Shown here piece by piece: positions 34,012-43,010 of a stretch of 64,000 bases of DNA. Position numbers and translations under genes: made by a program. The notes under the pieces were generated by a model. The model ran no database searches, was not told where the DNA came from, and worked only from the letters and a program-made list of their open reading frames with translations. This DNA comes from Nakamurella sp. PAMC28650 (GTDB lineage Bacteria > Actinomycetota > Actinomycetes > Mycobacteriales > Nakamurellaceae), in assembly GCF_014303395.1 (NCBI RefSeq), contig NZ_CP060298.1:3429001-3493000 (forward strand), written 5' to 3'. The stretch's first letter is position 1. Every line of letters starts with the position of its first letter.

Positions 34012-35693
34012 CCTCGATCAGTGGACCTGCCTGGATGATGATCTTGCTGCGGAGGCGGACGGTCGTTCGTGTGTCGTTTTTGGGGTCGGGCGTGGTTGAT
34101 CTGCTGGTCTGCTCCAGCGTGTCCAATGTGGTTCCTGTGGCGGCGTTCTCGGCCGGGTTCGGGTAGTTTCAGGCTGCGGACGATTGTTGGTGCGGCGGGC
34201 TGAACACGTTGTCCCATAGCTGTTTCCACTGACGTTGGTGGGGGTGGTGGGTGGGTAGGTGCAGGATGCGGCGGCCTTGGGGTCGGGCGATCCGGGCGGG
34301 GACGTTGATCAGCCGACGCCGCAGCGTCGCTCCTCGCGCGACGGCGTGGGCGGTGTCGATGCAGGTGCCGGCGGCGCGGAGCAGGTTGTGGGCGATAGCG
34401 CCCAGGATGGTCCAGGCGCAGTTCGCCGGAAAGTGGCCGGAGGGCTGGTGGGCCCAGGGCCCGTCGATCAGGTCGGCGAACACCGATTCGATGATGGCGT
34501 GTTGGCGGTGGGTGATGTCGGCGTCGGTCACTGTTTCGGTGCTGTTGGTGAAAAAGGGGTGGTAGCGCCAGACGGGGAACAGTTCGTCGAGGTGGTTGCG
34601 GTCTTTGACGCGGCGGACGATCAGCCGGGCGGTGGTGGCCTTTCCGGTGCCGGCCAGCAGGGTGTAGCTGATCTCGGCGACTTCGGCGTCGGAGATCCAT
34701 TCTCCGGTGTCCGGGTCGATGACGGCGCCGGGATACCGTACCGGCGTCCACGCGTCGGCCGGGATGGCGCCGATGGCCCGGTTGACTGCTTTGTTCTTGG
34801 TGAGCACGAACGAGAACTTGGCGCCGGCTCGCAGGACCGCCGCGATGACATCGCTGTAGCCGTAGGCCGAATCGCCGCGGACCAGGATGGTCGCCGGCTT
34901 GGCACCAGCGGCGAGGGCCAGGTTGATCGCTTCGGTGACCATGGAGGCGGCGCCCCGCCCGGATCCGGCTTTCCCGGCCCGCAGGCGGACCCCGGCGATC
35001 ACCGGTGCGGCGATCGCGGTGCTGATGGTGGTGACCAGCGGTGAGAGTCCTTTGCGCAACACCTGCCGGTTGGCGATCTTGGTGTGCCCGAAGCTGGCGC
35101 CCTGTTTGGCGTGTCCGTAGACCGGTCGTAGCAGCGAGTCGATGTCGATGAACGCCTGCACATCGATGCCGGCCAGCACCCCGGTCCGCCGGGTCAGGGC
35201 CAGCAGGTGCCGGGCCAGGACCGCCGACAATTGGCGGGTGTGTCCGTGGGTGAATTCCCGCAGGAACATCCCCAATGTCGAAGGTGCGTAGACCGCGCCG
35301 AACAGTTTCTGCGATCCGCCAGAGCGGATGATCTGCAGATCGGCGATGGAGTCGGCGCCGGTCAGCATCCCGGCGATGATCGACATGATCTTCCCGACGG
35401 GGTTCGCCGCCGCTGAGGCGATCCGTTCGGAGTCGAACCGGAGCTGCCGGCCGACCAGTTCCGGCAGCTGGGTCCGTTCGGCCAGCGCCAGCACCGGGAC
35501 CAGCCCGGCCGCCGACACCAGATTCTGATCGTCGAACGTCGCTGCATCTGGTTTCCAGGCGTGCAACAATCTCACTGAAAGTGTCCTTCCGATCCGCGCC
35601 AATCAGGTTCTAGACAAACCGATTATCGCAGTTCAAGGGCACTTTCTTCAGTTTCCACGCCGGTCAGGAACCGACCAGGTCCACTGATCGAGG
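34012..35693 (-). mobile_element. IS1380-family insertion sequence, copy B
   Basis: 1682 bp. The perfect inverted ends CCTCGATCAGTGGACCTG (34012-34029) and its complement (35676-35693) are flanked by CTAAG on both sides (34007-34011, 35694-35698), compatible with a 4-bp target duplication plus one chance base. Confidence 0.93.
34169..35575 (-). CDS. IS1380-family transposase (copy B)
   Basis: 468 residues from GTG at 35575 (GGAAGGA upstream; an in-frame TTG at 35602 is less likely). The N-terminus VRLLHAWKPDAATFDDQNLV is typical of the family. DDE parts: FIDIDSLLRPVYGHAKQGAS, ILVRGDSAYGYSDVIAA and the QHAIIESVFADLIDGPWAHQ block. Intact, the same length as copy A, but divergent from it, so these are two different elements rather than duplicates. 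Confidence 0.92.
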   Translation of the reverse strand: MRLLHAWKPDAATFDDQNLVSAAGLVPVLALAERTQLPELVGRQLRFDSERIASAAANPVGKIMSIIAGMLTGADSIADLQIIRSGGSQKLFGAVYAPSTLGMFLREFTHGHTRQLSAVLARHLLALTRRTGVLAGIDVQAFIDIDSLLRPVYGHAKQGASFGHTKIANRQVLRKGLSPLVTTISTAIAAPVIAGVRLRAGKAGSGRGAASMVTEAINLALAAGAKPATILVRGDSAYGYSDVIAAVLRAGAKFSFVLTKNKAVNRAIGAIPADAWTPVRYPGAVIDPDTGEWISDAEVAEISYTLLAGTGKATTARLIVRRVKDRNHLDELFPVWRYHPFFTNSTETVTDADITHRQHAIIESVFADLIDGPWAHQPSGHFPANCAWTILGAIAHNLLRAAGTCIDTAHAVARGATLRRRLINVPARIARPQGRRILHLPTHHPHQRQWKQLWDNVFSPPHQQSSAA

Positions 35694-35882
35694 CTAAGCC
35701 AGCCCGTCATGTTGGGTTGCACGTCATCGGTGTGTGCGAACCCCGCCGCTCACGGCCAAAGTTCAGTTGCATCTGCGCTTGCCCGTTGCAGCGCGGCCCC
35801 GTCGATATAGATTCCGGCCGCCGGTAGGCCTTGCTCTGGCCAAGCGAATCTGATGGTGTGAATCACCCCGGCATCTCCGGAC

Positions 35883-35995
35883 ACTTACTGGTTCGAGAGC
35901 CCGCCGGATTGCTGGGCTCTGTTTTGAGCGTAGTAGGCCTGCTCGAGTTCCACCGGCTGGATGTCGCCGTTCTGCTCGTACAGGCGGCGGTGCTT
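35883..35995 (-). pseudogene. IS3-family transposase remnant (C-terminus only)
   Basis: Read leftward, the frame gives HRRLYEQNGDIQPVELEQAY, then YAQNRAQQSGGLSNQ and TAA at 35883-35885, the typical OrfB tail of IS3 elements. Upstream sequence shows no more of the gene. TGTGAATCACCCCGG at about 35854 may be the old element end. Between IS1380 copy B (ends 35693) and the GNAT gene (ends 36196), nothing else is recognised. Confidence 0.65.
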
Positions 35996-36195
35996 GAGGG
36001 GTTCCCACGTCCCGCATGCGCAAGACCCACAGCTTCTGCGCCGACGTGGCAGTGCGCACGCGACCGGTCAAATCCCCGGCCGCTGCCTACCGCTTGGGGG
36101 CGGCCAGCCGGACCGATCGAAACCCTATCCTCTAGGCTCCCACGCGCATTTTCGCGCTACGCCCGCCAGAATCGTCACCTCACAGCGCATCCAGG

Positions 36196-36690
36196 CTAAA
36201 GCGTTTTGCTCATCTGGGTCGCGACGACGCTGTAGCCGAGCGATTTGTAGAGCCGGAGAGCAGTCTCGTTGAAGCCAAACACATTGAGGCCCAGAACAGT
36301 CGCTCCATCGACCAAGGCCACCACCTCGGCCGCCAGCATCGCGGCACGGCCGAACCCGCGACCTCGGTACTCAGGCTTGATCTCGATGTCGTAGACATGA
36401 GCTGCACTCGCCCGCCCGGGCTGCGGTCCGATCCAGAGCGTGCCGACCACGCCCTCGGTCTCATCGACAACTCGGAGGAGGTGCACTCTCTCGGTGTCGA
36501 GACCATCAGGTAGTAATTCAGCGAACTGCTGGCCGGCTTGTTGCAGCGCGGCATCGAGCGGGCGTCCGGTGGATTGGGCCAGGTCCTGCGCGAATGACCT
36601 GATCGATGCTTCCTGCCATGCCGAAAATTCATCCGCGGACATCGGAACCAATGTCGGGTGTACTCGCCCTGATGAGGGATCCGTGGTCAT
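36196..36690 (-). CDS. GNAT-family N-acetyltransferase
   Basis: 164 residues from ATG at 36690. Acetyl-CoA binding motif A is clear: VYDIEIKPEYRGRGFGRAAM, with the Arg-x-x-Gly-x-Gly loop. Motif B follows as LGLNVFGFNETALRLYKSLG. An extended N-terminal helix region precedes the fold. The substrate cannot be inferred. It is an isolated gene between two transposon remnants, perhaps cargo or a survivor of rearrangement. Confidence 0.88.
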   Translation of the reverse strand: MTTDPSSGRVHPTLVPMSADEFSAWQEASIRSFAQDLAQSTGRPLDAALQQAGQQFAELLPDGLDTERVHLLRVVDETEGVVGTLWIGPQPGRASAAHVYDIEIKPEYRGRGFGRAAMLAAEVVALVDGATVLGLNVFGFNETALRLYKSLGYSVVATQMSKTL

Positions 36691-36724
36691 GGCGGGAGTA
36701 TAGGACCGCTCGCATGTCGGGTCT

Positions 36725-37410
36725 TCATATTTTGCAGGGCTTGAGCGTGGTTGGCGCCCGGCGTGATGTGCGGGTGCAGGCGAAGCGTATCCGGCGTTTC
36801 TGGTTGGCGGGTTGGGCGAACCCGAACGCGATGCGGCTGATGTGTTTGACGATCCGGTTGTCGCCTTCGGACCGGCCGCTACTGATGCCGGTGACCAGGC
36901 CTTCGATGATCGAGGACCGCCGGTGGTCGACGGTCTGCGCGAGGCGGCGGATCTGCCGGATGTCGAGGTGGTCGGCGCAGAACATCTGGAGGCCGGTGAG
37001 CCGCTGCCAGGCCAGCCCCCCGTCCGGTTCGGTGCCGGCCAGCTTCAGCAGGTGACGCAGGAGTTCCATGCCCTGCCGACAGTTGTGCGGCCCGCTGGTG
37101 GGGCCGGCGACCTTAACCGCCCGGAATGTCTTGGCCCGTTCCGCGGCGGCCAGCAGGCAGCAGCCCGTTGCGTTGGGCCCTCTCGTGGTTGACCTTGTGG
37201 CCCCGTCGTGCGCGGTTGGTCAAGGCCACCTCCCGCCGGTAGTCGGTGACCACCGGTTGGCCAGCGCAACGAGGTGGAAGGGGGAGACCGGGCCGGTGTC
37301 GAACCGGTCGATCCCTACCTTCACCCCGGTGTCGGCGCGGATCTCGTAGCGGCCTTCCCGCGGCGGGTCTCACCGATGCCCAGCACGGTCATAGCGTGCG
37401 GCGGCCCGGC
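36725..37410 (-). pseudogene. degenerate ISL3-family transposase, unrelated to copies 1-3
   Basis: Leftward translation gives ISL3-like pieces in different frames: VLGIGETRR near 37380, then GIDRFDTGPVSPFHLVALAN near 37290, then MELLRHLLKLAGTEPDGGLA, then TGISSGRSEGDNRIVKHISR and IAFGFAQPANQKRRIRFACT. At least two frameshifts and missing segments show it is dead. No ends were found. Confidence 0.7.
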
Positions 37411-38156
37411 GGCCGGACCCGGGCCGGGATCACCGGCTGGTGGTCCTTCGGTCTGGGTGCCAAGTTAGAAGAGCCCGATTGATTGCCAGCGGTCGCAGAC
37501 CCGGCCGGTGCGGGACGGCCGGATTGCGAAGACGAGCCGATCGTGCCATCTGAGGTGGTAGGACTGGGCGTCACCGCGTCGGTGCTTGTCAAGATTGATA
37601 GCTATGCAGACGATGACGCCACGGTTGCGGCGCTTCGGTCGCGCGATGAGCACGCGACAAGTGACATGAAGATCACCAGCCCGACGAGTGCAGCCGTTGG
37701 ACGAAGCCGTTCGCGAGCTGTCATGTTACGAATCTCCGTGTTGGAAAGCCTGCGTTCTAGACTTCACTGCGTAGGCGTCGCCAGGACCAGATTTGGTTGC
37801 TTCGTGCGGCCACAAAGTGCGTGGCGCCAGCTTCGCGACTTACCGGGCGTAAGTGGCCTCCCGCAGGGGGTTTGGGGTTCGATCTTCCCACAACGTTAAT
37901 GGTAGGTCCACACCTTCAAGAGGCATCTGGCCAGCTCTCGCCGCTCACCTGAGCGGGGCCGATCGCGGAGCGGGCCCGATGACGCCCTCATGATGACGGT
38001 TACGATCGTGCCACGCATCTGATCCTCGACAACGGATCCCCTTTCGTTGGCGTGTAGGCGGTGACGGGATCGGCCGCAGGGAGTCCGGCGGTCGGTGCGG
38101 CAGTCTCGTCGGCACGGTTGGCGTCGTCGGGAGTGCAACGTGAAGGGGGATGGGGC
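37411..38156. other. gene-poor stretch
   Basis: Apart from the short lipoprotein frame at 37602-37724, no coding frame with a ribosome site is seen. The stretch is less G/C-rich than its surroundings (for example around 37580-37760), fitting decayed or acquired DNA. The region just before 38157 carries the sigma-factor ribosome site. Confidence 0.4.
37602..37724 (-). CDS. short lipoprotein or truncated lipoprotein gene
   Basis: 40 residues from ATG at 37724, with ACGGAGA about ten bases upstream. It starts with a basic n-region, then a hydrophobic core and lipobox, LVGLVIFMSLVACSSRD, followed by only 17 residues (to SSSA) before TAG. In the next frame the sequence stays open (IVCIAINLDKHRRGDAQSYH), so a frameshift may have truncated a longer lipoprotein. 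No family recognised. Confidence 0.5.
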   Translation of the reverse strand: MTARERLRPTAALVGLVIFMSLVACSSRDRSAATVASSSA

Positions 38157-38753
38157 GTGAGCATCATGGAGCCTCGATCTGGCGGCACCGGATCCAAAGA
38201 TGACGGCGACGGTGCACCCGGGGGTGCGGCCGGCGGTCATCAGGGCGGGGAACAGATCTCGCTCGACATTTCAGAATTCCTGCGGGCGAACCTGCCGGGT
38301 CTCATGCGGTACGGCATCGCGCTGGCCGGCAACCCGCATGACGGTGCCGATCTGGTGCAGACAGCTTGCGAGAAGGCCGTGTTGAACTGGCGTCGGGTCA
38401 GCGCCGCCGATCAACCGGTGGCCTACGTCAAGGCGATCACGGCAAACGCTCGGATCAGCTCCTGGCGCAAGCGCCGTCGAGAGTCGCTCCTGGCGGAGCT
38501 GCCCGAGGTGTCGGTGACCGATGGATACCCGATTGACGACGCCGGCGTCTGGGGGGCCGTGGCCGCGCTGCCGCGCAAACAACGAGCGGTCATCGTCCTG
38601 CGCTACGTCGAAGGCCATTCCGAACAGGAAATTGCCGACATCTTGAGCATCTCCGTCGGAACAGTCAAGAGCCACAGTTCTCGGGCGATCAATTCGCTCC
38701 GGAAAACGTCCATTCAGGATCTCTCCGGCTTCTCCGGAAGGGCGGCGTCATGA
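38157..38753 (+). CDS. ECF RNA polymerase sigma factor (SigE-like)
   Basis: 198 residues from GTG 38157, chosen for the GAAGGGGGA six bases upstream. About 40 disordered residues come first, then region 2 (FLRANLPGLMRYGIALAGNP, DLVQTACEKAVLNWRRV) and region 4 (AALPRKQRAVIVLRYVEGHS, then EQEIADILSISVGTVKSHSS). No extra C-terminal domain. The stop overlaps the next gene (ATGA), which encodes a single-pass membrane protein in the position usual for an anti-sigma factor. Confidence 0.92.
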   Translation: MSIMEPRSGGTGSKDDGDGAPGGAAGGHQGGEQISLDISEFLRANLPGLMRYGIALAGNPHDGADLVQTACEKAVLNWRRVSAADQPVAYVKAITANARISSWRKRRRESLLAELPEVSVTDGYPIDDAGVWGAVAALPRKQRAVIVLRYVEGHSEQEIADILSISVGTVKSHSSRAINSLRKTSIQDLSGFSGRAAS

Positions 38754-39922
38754 ACGAGGACGATCTCCAGGACACTCTGGGTCAGGGGCCGCGAGTTCCG
38801 GCGATCCGGCCCGATGCGATTGCGCTGATCCTGATCGGTGCTCGCGGTCGACGCCGACGCCGGACCCGGCTCGCGGTGGTCACGTCGATGGCGGCAGTGG
38901 CCGCGGTCATCACCTTGGTGGCCGGCGGGGCCACGCTTCTGGGCAACCACCAACCCCCTGCCCCGGCTCCGATCGCTCCGGCCAGCACTACGGTCCTGAC
39001 CACATCGACGTCGTCCAGTCGACCCTCCACCGAGTCCAGCCAGCCCTCCACCCAGTCCAGTCGGCTGTCCACGAACTCCGCGCTGCCACGCCCACCGAAC
39101 GTGGTCACCACCGCAACTCGGGCGGCTCCGACAGTCCGTACATCGGGCTCGGCGACCCGTGCAACCGCGACAGGAACCACAACGGGCCAGTTACCTGCCG
39201 GAACCAAACTCAGCACGGCCGCGGGCCGGTCGTCATCGACCACCGGTCGTGCGGGCGGGACCAGCACGTCGGCGCAACATCCGTCGACCGCGACGACCAC
39301 TGCCGCGCCGCCCACGTCGATCTCGCCGACCGCCGGGTCAGGAATCAACGGGCCGCCCACGATCATCGACTTCTCCGCCCTCGGTCCGACCGGGAGACCA
39401 GCGCCCGGCGTCTCCGTGTCCGAATACTTCGGATCGGACCCGGTCACCTGCTTCGGGGGATCGAACTACCTGGCCGGCGGACGGAACTTCTACCACTGCT
39501 ATCCGAGTTCCGCCGTCTACGGACCGGCATGCGTCGGTGTCCCGGGCGGACACGAGGCGTGGTGCATCGACAACGCGATGAAGCGAACGGTCACCCACGT
39601 GCCTCTGAAGGCCGCGCTACCGTCAAATGCTGCAAGCGCCGCCCCGGCACCGTTCACTCTGGTTCTGGCCGACGGATCGATCTGCGTGTCGCCGTTCAAC
39701 GGCACCATGCCAATCGGTCAACTGACGGCCTATTCATGTGACACCGGCAATGTGGTGACCAACTCGACCATGGGGGCGGCGATCGACAAGACCTCGCATG
39801 GCTGGTTCGTGTCCGTCCGCAAGGTCGCGGCGGACAACAGCACCTTCATCGGCCCCGCCCAACGGGTGCAGGTGGCCAAGGCCTACTTCCTGACCAACGA
39901 CGCGTCCGGCACAAAATCCTGA
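38750..39922 (+). CDS. membrane-anchored protein coupled to the ECF sigma factor (candidate anti-sigma)
   Basis: 390 residues from ATG 38750. The cytoplasmic N-terminus is about 45 residues (MNEDDLQDTLGQGPRVPAIR, ending in an Arg run). One membrane helix follows (VVTSMAAVAAVITLVAGGAT), then about 150 residues of Ser/Thr/Pro-rich linker. The outer domain of about 180 residues has six cysteines (VTCFGGSNY, YHCYPSS, ACVGVPGGHEAWCIDN, ICVSPFNG, YSCDTGN). The topology is that of an anti-sigma or sensor, but no zinc-binding anti-sigma motif (HxxxCxxC) is seen in the short N-terminus. The outer domain is unknown. Coupled translation to the sigma gene is the main argument. Confidence 0.7.
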   Translation: MNEDDLQDTLGQGPRVPAIRPDAIALILIGARGRRRRRTRLAVVTSMAAVAAVITLVAGGATLLGNHQPPAPAPIAPASTTVLTTSTSSSRPSTESSQPSTQSSRLSTNSALPRPPNVVTTATRAAPTVRTSGSATRATATGTTTGQLPAGTKLSTAAGRSSSTTGRAGGTSTSAQHPSTATTTAAPPTSISPTAGSGINGPPTIIDFSALGPTGRPAPGVSVSEYFGSDPVTCFGGSNYLAGGRNFYHCYPSSAVYGPACVGVPGGHEAWCIDNAMKRTVTHVPLKAALPSNAASAAPAPFTLVLADGSICVSPFNGTMPIGQLTAYSCDTGNVVTNSTMGAAIDKTSHGWFVSVRKVAADNSTFIGPAQRVQVAKAYFLTNDASGTKS

Positions 39923-39967
39923 GTCAGAGAGCGATCACGCAACAGAACTCGGGCTGAGCAGCAGAGA

Positions 39968-40012
39968 CGCCAAATGCCCCGCGGGACAGACTGTCTTGCG
40001 GGGCATTTGGCG
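39968..40012. terminator. strong hairpin after the sigma operon
   Basis: CGCCAAATGCCCCGC (39968-39982) pairs perfectly with GCGGGGCATTTGGCG (39998-40012): 15 bp, 15-base loop. It is about 45 bases beyond the stop at 39922. There is no long U run, common in high-GC actinobacteria; it could act in both directions. Confidence 0.75.
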
Positions 40013-40115
40013 TTCCTTCGGAGCCGGGCCCGGGGCGACTCAGGCAGGAAAGTTCTGGATCACCGGTGATCGGTGTGAGCCGCCCGCCGTTTTCCGGACT
40101 GTAGAACGGTGACTA

Positions 40116-41000
40116 CTACGCTGCGGAGTTGTTGGCCAACCACCATTGCTCTGCTTCGTTGGGCGTAATGTATCCCAGCGCCGAGTGCAACCGAACCTGA
40201 TTGTATCTTAATTCAATGTACCGCGTGATGTCCATCTCCGCCTGTTCACGGGTCGGATAACTAGTACGATTCACCCTTTCCACTTTCAGTGTGCCGTTGA
40301 ATGATTCTGCCCAAGCATTGTCATAACACACACCAGTTCGTCCTACCGACCGACGAACTTTGAGGTGGGTAGTGAGGTCAGCGAAGTCCTGAGAGCAGTA
40401 CTGGCTTCCGCGGTCACTGTGAAATATGCTGACATCGGGAACAATCCTGACATTACGTGCGGCCATTTTCAGAGCGTCAACCACCAGCGATGCCCGCATG
40501 TGATCTGCCATTGCGTAGCCGACGACTTTCTTCGTAGCGCAGTCCAGCACGGTCGCCAAGTACAGCCAGCCCTCCCAGGTCGGGATATAGGTGATGTCAC
40601 CGACCAGCTTCGTACCCGGCACGACCGCGTTGAAGTGCCGTTTTACCAGGTCAGGGGTCTGACCGGTGTCGCCGGCGATGGTAGTGACCGGCCGAAACGG
40701 ACGGGGCTGGCATGGCACCAGGTCGAGCTCCCGCATGATCTGCCGGACCGTGTCGTCATCAGCCCAATAGCCCGATCGCAGCAGGTCAGCGTGTACCCGA
40801 CGGTAGCCGTAGGTCCCATCGGAGGCCTCGAACAACGCCGTGATCAGCCGAGCAAGATGGGTGCGGCGCCGGCTGGTGTAGGACGGCCCGCGACCCTTCC
40901 ACTCGTAGAAGCCGGACTTCGACACCTTCGCCCAGCGGAACATCAGGTGCAGCGGGTAGTGGCCTTCTTCACTCGCAATGAATGCATACTTTCTGCTCAC
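40116..41000 (-). CDS. IS3-family transposase OrfB
   Basis: 294 residues from GTG at 41000, overlapping the OrfA stop. HTH_21 region (ASDGTYGYRRVHADLLRSGY) then an rve integrase core: WVGDITYIP-like TKLVGDITYIPTWEGWLYLA (first Asp), SIFHSDRGSQYCSQDF (second Asp), CYDNAWAESFNGTLKVE (Glu), and HSALGYITPNEAEQWW at the end. All DDE residues intact. Confidence 0.93.
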   Translation of the reverse strand: MSRKYAFIASEEGHYPLHLMFRWAKVSKSGFYEWKGRGPSYTSRRRTHLARLITALFEASDGTYGYRRVHADLLRSGYWADDDTVRQIMRELDLVPCQPRPFRPVTTIAGDTGQTPDLVKRHFNAVVPGTKLVGDITYIPTWEGWLYLATVLDCATKKVVGYAMADHMRASLVVDALKMAARNVRIVPDVSIFHSDRGSQYCSQDFADLTTHLKVRRSVGRTGVCYDNAWAESFNGTLKVERVNRTSYPTREQAEMDITRYIELRYNQVRLHSALGYITPNEAEQWWLANNSAA

Positions 41001-41290
41001 TGCGATTTCTTGGCGAAGAAGGCCGTTGCTTTTCCCAGAAATTCGTTCTCCATACGAAGCTCACGCACTTCTTTCTCCAACGCCTTCAGCTTCGCCCGCT
41101 CCGACACGGTCAGTTCCTGCGTGTCGCCGCCGTGACGCTCGCGATGGGCCGCCACCCAGTTCCGCAGGGTCTGCTCCACCAAGCCCAGTTCGCGAGCAAC
41201 GTCAGCGATGGGCCGAGATTTGTCGGTCACCTCCCGCACGGCCGTATCCCGAAACTCCGGGGTGTACTTGCCTCGAAACTTGCTCACCAT
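40997..41290 (-). CDS. IS3-family transposase OrfA
   Basis: 97 residues from ATG at 41290 with GGAG four bases upstream. Helix-turn-helix HTH_Tnp_1 (GKYTPEFRDTAVREVTDKSR, VARELGLVEQTLRNWVAAHR) then a leucine-zipper coiled coil (KLKALEKEVRELRMENEFLG). It overlaps OrfB by GTGA; an OrfAB fusion by -1 shift is typical of the family. Confidence 0.93.
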   Translation of the reverse strand: MVSKFRGKYTPEFRDTAVREVTDKSRPIADVARELGLVEQTLRNWVAAHRERHGGDTQELTVSERAKLKALEKEVRELRMENEFLGKATAFFAKKSQ

Positions 41291-41489
41291 TTCTCCGATC
41301 CTTTCCGGCAATTCTACTTGGGGGTCCAAGTCCGGGAAGTACCGGGCTGCTCAGTGTTGGCGACCCGGGTTGTCCCCATGGTCGAAGTTGTGCACATCTT
41401 TCGGTTGGGGGACTGGGTGTGGTCTGTCGCCGCGCAGGCTGGTGGTCGTGGCGGGCGCTGGGTCCGCGGGGGATGCGGCGGGGTGAGCG

Positions 41490-43010
41490 ATGGCGTTGGC
41501 GACGACGTGGGCGGTGGCGTTGGCCGGGGTGGCTGGGGAGTTGGTGAAGGTCGAGGCCGATCTGGCCAACGGGCTGCCGGCGACGACGGTGATCGGGTTG
41601 GGGGATGTGGCCGTCACGCAGGCTCGGGATCGGGTGCGGTCGGCGGTGATCAATACGGGGGAGAAGTGGCCGGAGAAGCGGATCACCCTGGCGTTGTCGC
41701 CGGCGGCGTTGCCCAAGAGGGGGGCGAGTTTCGATCTGGCCATGGCGATTGCCGTGCTGGCTGCGGCGGAGGTGATTCCGGCGGCGGCGGCGGCGCAGGT
41801 GGTGTTGATCGGGGAGTTGGGGTTGGACGGGCGGGTGCATCCGGTTCGGGGGACCTTGCCCAGTCTCCTGGCGGTCAGGGCGGCCGGGCGGACCTCGGCG
41901 ATCGTGCCGGTGGCGAACATGGCGGAGGCGGTGTTGGCGGGCGGGGTGCGGGTACGTGGGGTCGCGTTCCTGGCCGATCTGGTGGGCCATTTCAAGGGCG
42001 AGGCGGGTCGTCTGGTGGAGCCGGTAGCGGCGGGGCCGCCGGTGGAGCCTCCGATGTCGGACATGCGGGATGTGTTGGGGCAGCCGGAGGCTCGTTCGGC
42101 GTTGGAGTTGGCCGCGGCGGGTGGGCATCATCTGGCGATGGTGGGTCCTCCGGGGTCGGGGAAGACGATGTTGGCGGCGCGACTGCCGAGCCTGTTGCCC
42201 AGGCTGAGCGCGGAGCAGGCGTTGGAGGTCACTGCTGTTCATTCGGTGGCGGGCAATCTGGATGACCAGACGCCGTTGATCACCCGGCCGCCTTTCATCG
42301 AGCCTCATCATTCGGCCTCGTTGGCTGCGCTGGTCGGTGGTGGGTCCGGCCTGATCCGGCCCGGCAGCGTGAGCCTGGCGCACCGCGGGGTCCTCTTCCT
42401 GGACGAGGCCCCGGAATTCCGGCCGACGGTCCTGGATGCGCTGCGACAGCCGATGGAATCCGGAGCGGTGCTGTTGGCGCGGGCGTCAGGTGCGGTCCGG
42501 TACCCGGCGCGGTTCCAGCTGATCCTGGCGGCGAACCCATGTCCGTGCGCGGCGGCGAAGGACGTCGACTGCACGTGCGCCTCGGGCATCAGGCGCCGGT
42601 ACCTGGCGCGATTGTCGGGGCCGTTGATGGACCGGATCGACATCCGGGTGGATCTGGCGGCCCTCGACCCGCGGTCGCTGGTATCGGGGGAGGCGGATCA
42701 GGAGTGCTCGGAGGTCATCGCGGCCAGGGTGGCGTTGGCCAGGGGGCGGGCGCTGCATCGCTGGTGGGGAACACGTTTCACGACCAATGCGGAGGTCCCG
42801 GGTCCGATCATCCGCCGGTTGTGGCGGCCCGGCCGTGCCGAGGAGGGGCTGTTGGATCGGGCGGTGCGCTTCGGCCGGTTGACCGGACGTGGCTATGACC
42901 GGGTGTTGCGGTTGGCGCTGACCAGCGCCGATCTCGGGGGGAGGGAGGTGCCCTCGGCCGAAGACGTGGCCAGGGCACTCTCGTTGCGGTGTGGGGAGAA
43001 CGCATGGTGA
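41490..43010 (+). CDS. comM: YifB/ComM-family Mg-chelatase-like AAA+ ATPase
   Basis: 506 residues from ATG 41490. The N-terminal Lon-like ChlI domain (PATTVIGLGDVAVTQARDRV, RITLALSPAALPKRGASFDL) is followed by AAA+ core: Walker A GPPGSGKTMLAARL, Walker B GVLFLDEAPEF, sensor AANPCPCAAAKDVDCTCASG with the family's cysteine cluster, and the Mg_chelatase_C block (GRGYDRVLRLALTSADL). ComM promotes branch migration during natural transformation in other bacteria. It overlaps dprA at 43004-43010, as usual in actinobacteria; the commonly preceding yraN is not seen and an IS3 element lies there instead. Confidence 0.93.
   Translation: MALATTWAVALAGVAGELVKVEADLANGLPATTVIGLGDVAVTQARDRVRSAVINTGEKWPEKRITLALSPAALPKRGASFDLAMAIAVLAAAEVIPAAAAAQVVLIGELGLDGRVHPVRGTLPSLLAVRAAGRTSAIVPVANMAEAVLAGGVRVRGVAFLADLVGHFKGEAGRLVEPVAAGPPVEPPMSDMRDVLGQPEARSALELAAAGGHHLAMVGPPGSGKTMLAARLPSLLPRLSAEQALEVTAVHSVAGNLDDQTPLITRPPFIEPHHSASLAALVGGGSGLIRPGSVSLAHRGVLFLDEAPEFRPTVLDALRQPMESGAVLLARASGAVRYPARFQLILAANPCPCAAAKDVDCTCASGIRRRYLARLSGPLMDRIDIRVDLAALDPRSLVSGEADQECSEVIAARVALARGRALHRWWGTRFTTNAEVPGPIIRRLWRPGRAEEGLLDRAVRFGRLTGRGYDRVLRLALTSADLGGREVPSAEDVARALSLRCGENAW

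Larger units (their letters stand above)
40094..41335 (-). mobile_element. IS3-family insertion sequence (ends approximate)
   Basis: About 1.24 kb with orfA and orfB. CCGGACT at 40094-40100 and its complement AGTCCGG at 41329-41335 mark probable ends; further matching is weak and no 3-bp duplication was found. Inserted just after the sigma operon terminator and directly before comM. Confidence 0.65.

Noticed and set aside
37476-37899. 138-codon plus-strand frame in the gene-poor stretch
   Set aside because: No ribosome site, mixed composition, and antisense to the lipoprotein signal.
41340-41489. Residual YraN C-terminus before comM
   Set aside because: One frame reads VEVVHIFRLGDW, but it lacks the conserved YraN ending and cannot be separated from chance.
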